Position numbers and translations under genes: made by a program. This document shows positions 1 to 4,021 of a stretch of DNA of 5,757 nt, one piece after another. Source of the stretch: Actinomycetota bacterium (GTDB lineage Bacteria; Actinomycetota; Acidimicrobiia; IMCC26256); contig WLHA01000097.1 in NCBI GenBank assembly GCA_009702955.1, positions 1 through 5,757 on the forward strand, written 5' to 3'. A model generated the notes under the pieces. It was not told where the DNA came from. It saw only the letters and a list, made by a program, of their open reading frames with translations, and ran no database searches. The stretch's first letter is position 1. Each line of letters begins with the position of its first letter.

Positions 1-365
1 ATGGGTGGCCATTTACTCTCGTGATTCTTGACCTCGATTATCTAAAATCAATCAATGACAATCAAGGGCACCGCTCGGGAGATGCCGCATTGATTGGGAT
101 TGCAGATCGTTTAAGAATCGCGCTTCGCCATGGAGACAACGCTGCGCGCATCGGTGGCGACGAGTTCGCGTTGATCATGCCTGACACAAAACTCTCTGAT
201 GTCGGACCGCTCCTAGAGCGCGTCGCTCAGACAAACATCGACGGAGATCGCTGCCCAGGATTCTCCTACGGCGCTGCCGAGAGCCCATCCGAGGGTGAGA
301 GCGCAGAGTCACTATTCGCACTAGCGGACGAGCGCCTACGCGCAGCTAAGGGGGCTAGGCCATGA
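1..365 (+). CDS. Diguanylate cyclase (GGDEF domain), C-terminal fragment
   Basis: This is the end of a GGDEF enzyme, which condenses two GTP into the second messenger cyclic di-GMP. The frame is open from position 3 to the TGA at 363-365, giving about 120 visible residues. The GTG at 21 lies inside the first core beta strand (FTLVILDLD), so it is not a real start: the true start and any sensor domain lie upstream of the window. Visible signatures are the metal-binding DLD strand (residues 10-12), the KSINDNQGH and GD substrate-binding segment (15-27), and the catalytic loop GGDEF (51-55). An RHGD lies exactly five residues before GGDEF, which is the spacing of the RxxD inhibitory I-site. The catalytic motif is complete, so the enzyme is probably active and feedback-inhibited by its product. 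The last segment (ADERLRAAK) matches the usual final helix. The gene overlaps the next one by four bases (ATGA). Confidence in the family is high; the input signal is unknown. Confidence 0.93.
   Translation, partial: GWPFTLVILDLDYLKSINDNQGHRSGDAALIGIADRLRIALRHGDNAARIGGDEFALIMPDTKLSDVGPLLERVAQTNIDGDRCPGFSYGAAESPSEGESAESLFALADERLRAAKGARP
348..354 (+). promoter_or_regulatory. Shine-Dalgarno site for the acidic-linker protein
   Basis: The purine run AAGGGGG lies inside the end of the cyclase gene, seven bases before the ATG at 362. It supports that ATG as the start and indicates independent ribosome binding as well as coupling through the ATGA overlap. Confidence 0.6.
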
Positions 366-1687
366 ACCCGAACCCGAGCATCAACGAACTAGAGGTAAAC
401 CTTCGAAGGCTCCCTGGCGTGATTTCAGTTGCATTCGATGATCGAAACAGCGTGCTACATATTCAGCTCCACATTGGCGGTGGCGTCTCAGACCCCACCC
501 TCACAGATCGAGCGACTCGCTTAGCTCTGCAGTTCGCCGAGGGGTCAGTCGCAATCGAGGTAAACCACTGGCAGGGCTCCCGGAGAGTCTCCAGAGAGCA
601 GAGTGGCACCGTCTCCAACAAATTTGGTGGTGGGCATATTGGTGATACACCAGACCCAAGGGATGCTGTTGACGAGGTCGAGACGGTTGTGGTTACCGCG
701 AGCGATACCACTGGCCGCTCTAGCGAACGCTCAGATACCTCTGACAAATCTAAGAATCGCCGTCGGTCAGACTCTTTCTCTCTAGACGCTGATGCTCCTC
801 TCGGTGGAGATCCGTCTACCGCTAGATCGACAGAGCGCAACACTGTTGCTGATGCACCAGCGCAGACTTCGGTCTGGGGAATTTCTCCCGAGGTCGCAGA
901 GGCCAATGACTTTGGTTCTCGTTCAGGTCCAGACTCGCGAGCAGAGACGCGCATCGAGCCCGATACTCGTGCGTTCCTCATCCCCGAGACTGAACTACTC
1001 GACGCTCACTCGTCCGAGGTCTTTCACGGCGCCACATCGCTAGACGCGAGCGTTACTGATGCAGAGGATGACGAGACAGACTTTTACGAGACAGACATTG
1101 ACGAGACAGACATCGACGAGACAGAGAACTACGAGATAGAGAACTACGAGACAGCCCAGACACTCGAAGAAGAGAGCGGTTACGGCGAGGCATTTGAGGA
1201 TGCGCAAGGTGATGACTCCGACGAGGAGCCTGAGACCACCTCTGAGCCTGAGCCCGTGAGCGTTATAGATGTCACTCAGATGGAGAAGGCGGAGTCGCTA
1301 GAGCGTGCCCCGCGTACGCGTCTCTTAGCGGTGCTTACATTCCCTGACACCGACGAACTAGAGGTGCACCTCAGCTACAAGGGCCGTCGCGGTATTGGGC
1401 GTGCTCCAGCGAGTCGAGGGGTGCTCGGAGCATCAGAGGCAGCAATCGAGGCTCTGCGCACTTGGGCGCCAGATATTGAGTACGAAGCAGTCTGGGCGCG
1501 GCCAATGGAGAACGGCGATGGGCGCAAGCAATACCTAGTAGCAACCGAGCTCAACGACCCGGCCAACAAGACTCTCCACGGACTCGCTACCGGCGCTAGC
1601 CCAATTGAGGCAGCAGCACGATCCACGCTGCACGCTCTCAATCGCACGATTGCTCCTGCATTAGCGCTCATTCCAGAACTTCCTTAG
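362..1687 (+). CDS. Uncharacterised two-domain protein with acidic, repeat-bearing linker
   Basis: Function is not recognised. The 441-residue product has three parts. Residues 1-75 form a small alpha/beta domain (helix with RRLPGV, then strands ISVAFDD and LHIQLHI, then a helix) with the look of an ACT-like or ferredoxin-like fold. Residues 76-315 are a low-complexity, Ser/Thr/Asp/Glu-rich region that is probably disordered; it contains KNRRR (131-135) and six [DY]E[TI]-type pentapeptides at 237-266. Residues 318-430 form a second folded domain with strands RLLAVLTF and ELEVHLSY, a GRRGIGRA turn, a helix, strand YLVATEL, and a helix SPIEAAARSTLHALNR. There is no signal peptide or membrane segment, so it is presumably cytosolic. 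The start at 362 has a good ribosome-binding site and overlaps the cyclase stop as ATGA. A role with the cyclase, for example as a regulator, scaffold or cyclic-di-GMP-responsive partner, is only inferred from that coupling. I have the impression that the end domains recur in actinobacterial hypothetical proteins, but could not check. Confidence 0.85.
   Translation: MNPNPSINELEVNLRRLPGVISVAFDDRNSVLHIQLHIGGGVSDPTLTDRATRLALQFAEGSVAIEVNHWQGSRRVSREQSGTVSNKFGGGHIGDTPDPRDAVDEVETVVVTASDTTGRSSERSDTSDKSKNRRRSDSFSLDADAPLGGDPSTARSTERNTVADAPAQTSVWGISPEVAEANDFGSRSGPDSRAETRIEPDTRAFLIPETELLDAHSSEVFHGATSLDASVTDAEDDETDFYETDIDETDIDETENYEIENYETAQTLEEESGYGEAFEDAQGDDSDEEPETTSEPEPVSVIDVTQMEKAESLERAPRTRLLAVLTFPDTDELEVHLSYKGRRGIGRAPASRGVLGASEAAIEALRTWAPDIEYEAVWARPMENGDGRKQYLVATELNDPANKTLHGLATGASPIEAAARSTLHALNRTIAPALALIPELP
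1070..1159 (+). repeat. Six tandem 15-base units coding an acidic pentapeptide repeat
   Basis: The units encode DETDF, YETDI, DETDI, DETEN, YEIEN and YETAQ, that is [DY]-E-[TI]-[DE]-[FIN] with a final divergent copy. GAG is kept at the second codon of every unit, and ACA at the third in five of six. The 15-base period is therefore visible in the DNA as well as the protein, as expected for recent slippage or unequal exchange. The unit keeps the frame, so copy-number change would lengthen or shorten the acidic linker without breaking the protein. Confidence 0.85.
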
Positions 1688-1714
1688 GGCTTAAGCCCTC
1701 TCGCAGAGCGCTCT
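1686..1714. other. Two adjacent small palindromes at the end of the acidic-linker gene
   Basis: AGGGCTTAAGCCCT (1686-1699, perfect, overlapping the TAG stop) is followed by AGAGCGCTCT (1705-1714, perfect). Either could form a short RNA hairpin. No T-run follows, so this is not a standard intrinsic terminator. Palindromes this short are expected by chance somewhere in a window of this size; their placement right at the stop is the only support. Confidence 0.3.
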
Positions 1715-1733
1715 CGGACTACTACCGCGGGCG

Positions 1734-1765
1734 TTAGCAGCGCATATGGTTGCCGGGCGCTGTAA
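1734..1765. other. Bulged inverted repeat in the gap before the reductase
   Basis: TTAgCAGCGC (1734-1743) pairs with GCGCTGTAA (1757-1765): nine base pairs with a single bulged G, closing a 13-base loop. It could be an RNA hairpin in the leader or 3' region, or a dyad operator. No T-run follows. Function unknown. Confidence 0.3.
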
Positions 1766-1793
1766 CGTCAGCGACCTTGAGCACTCACCGAAT

Positions 1794-1835
1794 TTATTGC
1801 CCCTTATTTTTTGCCGCTAACTATTTGCCCCTAAA
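1794..1835 (+). repeat. Three tandem 14-base direct repeats upstream of the reductase
   Basis: The shared cores TTGCCCCTTA (1797-1806), TTGCCGCTAA (1811-1820) and TTGCCCCTAA (1825-1834) start exactly 14 bases apart. Each is preceded by an A/T-rich run, giving a 14-base unit of about T(A/T)TTTGCCCCTAAN. The array ends next to the ATG at 1835 and 15 bases before the preferred GTG start. Spacing, regularity and position suggest binding sites for a regulator or a slippage-derived leader element. No clear promoter boxes could be assigned around it. Confidence 0.55.
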
Positions 1836-1839
1836 TGAT

Positions 1840-1845
1840 GGAGAG
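1840..1845 (+). promoter_or_regulatory. Shine-Dalgarno site deciding the reductase start
   Basis: GGAGAG (GGAG at 1840-1843) lies six bases before GTG 1850. The in-frame ATG codons at 1835 and 1838 have no purine-rich site before them and sit against the tandem repeats. This favours GTG 1850 as the start. Confidence 0.55.
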
Positions 1846-1849
1846 ACCT

Positions 1850-2653
1850 GTGTCTGATAACGCCACTGCCGATAACTCGAACGTCTTGGATGAGCTCTTC
1901 TCACTCAAGGGAAAGTCAGCCCTAGTTACGGGCGGCACGAGCGGCATCGGGCGAATGATCGCTGAGGGATTCGTGCGCGCAGGTGCACGTGTCTATGTAG
2001 CTAGCCGCAAGGCCGATGCAGTCGCCTCGACAATTGCAGAGCTCTCCGAGTTTGGATTCTGTGACGGCACTCCAGCCAACCTCGCAACCGAGGATGGTTG
2101 CCGTGAGCTTGCGGATTGGATAGCGGAGCGCGAGCCGCAGCTCGACATTCTCGTCAACAACGCTGGCGCAACATGGGGAGCGCCACTCGCCGATCATGAC
2201 GACAAGGCATGGGACCGTGTCCTGGACCTAAACGTCAAAGGCGTATTCCACCTGGTGCGTTTCTGCCGACCGCTCCTCGATGCAGCATCGAAGCCGGGTG
2301 ACCCATCGCGTGTGATCAACATTGGATCTATCGACGGCATCCATGTTCCGATCATGGAGACATTCGCCTACGCAGCAAGCAAGGCCGCTGTCCACCAGAT
2401 GACACGTCACCTCGCTGGGCACCTTGGCCCCAACATCACTGTCAACGCAATCGCTCCAGGGCCGTTCCAATCCAAGATGATGGCGGCAACGTTGAACTCC
2501 TTCGGAGACTCAATCGCAGCCGGCACAACCCTTAAGCGCATCGGGCGTGACGAGGACATGGCCGGAACCGCGATCTTCCTCTCATCACGCGCTGGCTCCT
2601 ACATCACAGGGACCATCCTCGCAGTAGACGGCGGAATGGCGACCACTAAGTAG
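1850..2653 (+). CDS. Short-chain dehydrogenase/reductase, RhlG-like 3-oxoacyl reductase type
   Basis: This is a classical SDR oxidoreductase, probably cytosolic and using NADPH to reduce a ketone or 3-oxoacyl substrate. From GTG 1850 it has 267 residues, normal for the family. Visible parts, counted from that start: cofactor loop TGGTSGIG (27-34), SRK after the second strand (52-54, basic residues that fit NADPH), NNAG (103-106), the active-site Asn in LNVKG (128), and the catalytic triad Ser160, Tyr174 and Lys178 (GS, YAASK), followed by the APGPF turn (202-206). The overall wording, including FSLKGKSALVTGG, GIGRMIAEG and RVINIGSIDGI, resembles RhlG-type reductases, named for rhamnolipid synthesis, more than FabG. 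No rhamnolipid genes are visible, so the substrate is unknown. ATG 1835 or 1838 would add five or four residues, but the ribosome-binding site favours 1850. The gene is 37 bases from the DUF3293 gene, so the two may share a transcript. Confidence 0.9.
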   Translation: MSDNATADNSNVLDELFSLKGKSALVTGGTSGIGRMIAEGFVRAGARVYVASRKADAVASTIAELSEFGFCDGTPANLATEDGCRELADWIAEREPQLDILVNNAGATWGAPLADHDDKAWDRVLDLNVKGVFHLVRFCRPLLDAASKPGDPSRVINIGSIDGIHVPIMETFAYAASKAAVHQMTRHLAGHLGPNITVNAIAPGPFQSKMMAATLNSFGDSIAAGTTLKRIGRDEDMAGTAIFLSSRAGSYITGTILAVDGGMATTK

Positions 2654-2690
2654 TTCCTGGGCCACGGGCTCGCCTAACTACTCTGCACTC

Positions 2691-3173
2691 ATGTCTCAAG
2701 ACCCAACTTCTCCGCACCCCGAGAGGGCGAACGAACGAGTAGTGCTATTTGGTGAACCGCAGATTGGTGCCGATGGTGATGCGTGGATCTATCTAGCTAC
2801 GCAGATCACAATCACCGTTGAAGGGGATGAACTCACAGTTGCGCAGGCGGTTAAGCGCTTAGGTGCGCCACTGCACTTAGTTACGGCATGGAACCCGGGT
2901 GGCGAGCGGCCAACAGATTTGGTGAACTCTCAAAACAATCTGCTGCTTCAGGAGACGCTTGTGGAGTACACGAATCAAATTTGGATCGCTGTTGGGAGTG
3001 ACGCTGAATCATCTCACCAAGAGCAAGGTTTCGCGTTCGCAGGTGTTGATCGAGCAACTGCGATTGCGATCGGCGAGGAGTACCGCCAAGTCGCAATCTT
3101 CGAACTCACAGAGACCCAGCAGATAGTTCTCTCGTGCGACAACACCTGGGCAGTCGCGAGACCACTCCCCTAG
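2691..3173 (+). CDS. DUF3293 family protein
   Basis: This 160-residue protein of unknown function matches my recollection of the DUF3293 family. It has the core LVTAWNPGG (residues 63-71), an Asn-containing helix with SQNNLLLQETL (80-90), a strand IWIAVGSD (97-104), a GFAFAGV segment (113-119), and the closing EEYRQVAIFEL helix-strand (129-139). There is no signal peptide or membrane helix, so it is probably cytosolic. The first 30 residues look disordered. ATG 2691 has no clear ribosome-binding site. The next in-frame candidate, GTG 2742, has its nearest purine run (2721-2727) too far away, so I keep ATG 2691; translation may depend on coupling to the reductase 37 bases upstream. Its TAG stop shares CTAG with the stop of the opposing DprA-like gene. 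Nothing in the context assigns a role. Confidence 0.8.
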   Translation: MSQDPTSPHPERANERVVLFGEPQIGADGDAWIYLATQITITVEGDELTVAQAVKRLGAPLHLVTAWNPGGERPTDLVNSQNNLLLQETLVEYTNQIWIAVGSDAESSHQEQGFAFAGVDRATAIAIGEEYRQVAIFELTETQQIVLSCDNTWAVARPLP

Positions 3174-4021
3174 AGACTTAGTTGCTCGGTGTCTTCGGGC
3201 GGATTGGATCCATCAAGATCGAGCTCTATCTTGATGGTCTCGAGCGCGAGTGCATTGATAATTTTGAGGCATCCCAATGCCTTCCCATCTGTGAAGGCCG
3301 TGAACGGGTCATAAGGCGTTGCCACACAGAGGCGCCCGGCGATGATCGCTCGTCGCCACTCAGGGTCCGATGTTGCTGCGTCGAGAGTCCCCGCTGTGAT
3401 CACGACTGCGCGCCCTCCCGCATCGAGAGCGCTGTTCACCACAGAGCGATCAATATTCGAGCGGGCCAGCGATATGAGAGTCTTCCCCGACTCCGCCGCT
3501 CTCGAGCCTTCAATCTCTGCGGCTGCACCCCACTCTGCACGCGAATCACCTTTGCTAGCAGAGCTCTCATCGCCATCCATAGCAATCAGACTCAACTCAG
3601 ACGAGAGCAGTGCAGCCTCACCCACAACATGGAGTATCGGAGGGGCTCCACTCCCCAACTCGTCACACAGTCGAGCCGGATAGGCACCATCGAAGGTTGT
3701 GAGCACCTCGATACCGCTCTGCTCCAAGCGCTGGAGCATTAACCCCACCGATGAGCCGCGCTCCAATAACGCAACTACACGCGCCGCATCTAGCAACTCT
3801 CCGAGCAGTGCCTCAACCTCGCCTGCTGCGAGCCCAACCAATAGCGAGGGGTCTGGACAGACGTTCAGTAGTCCCCAGAACTCCCCTGCCGAGAGTGCCG
3901 GATAACGCGCATCTGCATCAACAAGGCGCGTCGCGAGCGCTAATGCTGCAAGGGATGCAGCATTGGCTCGACCGGGAGCGTTAGAGAGATCGCCCTTCCC
4001 GGAGCGGTCGCCTTCGTTCAT
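3170..4021 (-). CDS. Divergent, shortened DprA/LOG-type protein
   Basis: DprA proteins bind single-stranded DNA and load RecA. This 283-residue product keeps the DprA layout but few of its signatures. Residues 20-100 are helical. YPARL (114-118) and PPILHVVGE (127-135) match the usual DprA entry into the Rossmann domain. After that the expected GSR reads MDGDE (148-152), the SGxARGID-type loop reads SLARSNID (184-191), and the RNR/RNK helix reads KALGCLKIINALA (247-259). The strand AGGRAVVITAGTLD (201-214) and GRLCVATPYDPF (229-240) fit the variant I associate with RecQ-linked DprA-like proteins. A Ser/Ala-rich stretch (151-178) replaces part of the Rossmann core. Compared with my recollection of relatives, the final strand-helix part with its glycine-rich motif is missing. 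The ATG overlaps the helicase stop as TGATG, so the two are almost certainly co-translated. It may be a non-ligand-binding partner or a decaying gene; the long open frame favours recent or continuing selection. Confidence 0.75.
   Translation of the reverse strand: MNEGDRSGKGDLSNAPGRANAASLAALALATRLVDADARYPALSAGEFWGLLNVCPDPSLLVGLAAGEVEALLGELLDAARVVALLERGSSVGLMLQRLEQSGIEVLTTFDGAYPARLCDELGSGAPPILHVVGEAALLSSELSLIAMDGDESSASKGDSRAEWGAAAEIEGSRAAESGKTLISLARSNIDRSVVNSALDAGGRAVVITAGTLDAATSDPEWRRAIIAGRLCVATPYDPFTAFTDGKALGCLKIINALALETIKIELDLDGSNPPEDTEQLSL
3210..3237. other. 28-base near-perfect palindrome inside the DprA-like 3' end
   Basis: CCATCAAGAT (3210-3219) is the exact inverse of ATCTTGATGG (3228-3237). 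The eight bases between them also nearly pair (GAG with CTC around one C/T mismatch), so 13 of 14 positions match. A smaller dyad CTCG-AGCG-CGAG follows at 3239-3250. The site lies 37 bases beyond the end of the DUF3293 gene and within the last codons of the DprA-like gene (residues TIKIELDLDG). It could act as a bidirectional terminator-like hairpin at the convergent junction or as a dimeric protein site. No T-run follows on either strand. Confidence 0.6.

Noticed and set aside
21..23. GTG as the start of the GGDEF gene
   Set aside because: It sits inside the first core beta strand (FTLVILDLD) and the frame is open to the window edge, so the gene is truncated here.
463..981. Minus-strand open frame of 172 codons opposite the acidic-linker gene
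   Set aside because: It mirrors a coding gene with clear start, ribosome-binding site and domains; its Ser/Arg/Val-rich translation has no recognisable fold and comes from the reverse reading of Asp/Glu/Ser/Thr codons.
384..1365. Identical 13-mer ACGAACTAGAGGT at 384-396 and 1353-1365, coding (N/D)ELEV near each end domain of the acidic-linker protein
   Set aside because: The first copy looks helical and the second a beta strand, and similarity does not extend beyond about seven residues, so I do not call a domain duplication.
1777..1826. Possible promoter boxes before the reductase (TTGAGC at 1777, TTGCCC at 1797, CTATTT near 1821)
   Set aside because: No pair had both good sequence and 16-18 base spacing, and the A/T-rich runs are explained by the 14-base repeats.
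3182..3742. Plus-strand open frame of 186 codons opposite the DprA-like gene
   Set aside because: Translation is Arg/Cys/Ser-rich with no domain, and the opposite strand keeps DprA motifs (YPARL, PPILHVVGE) in a continuous frame.
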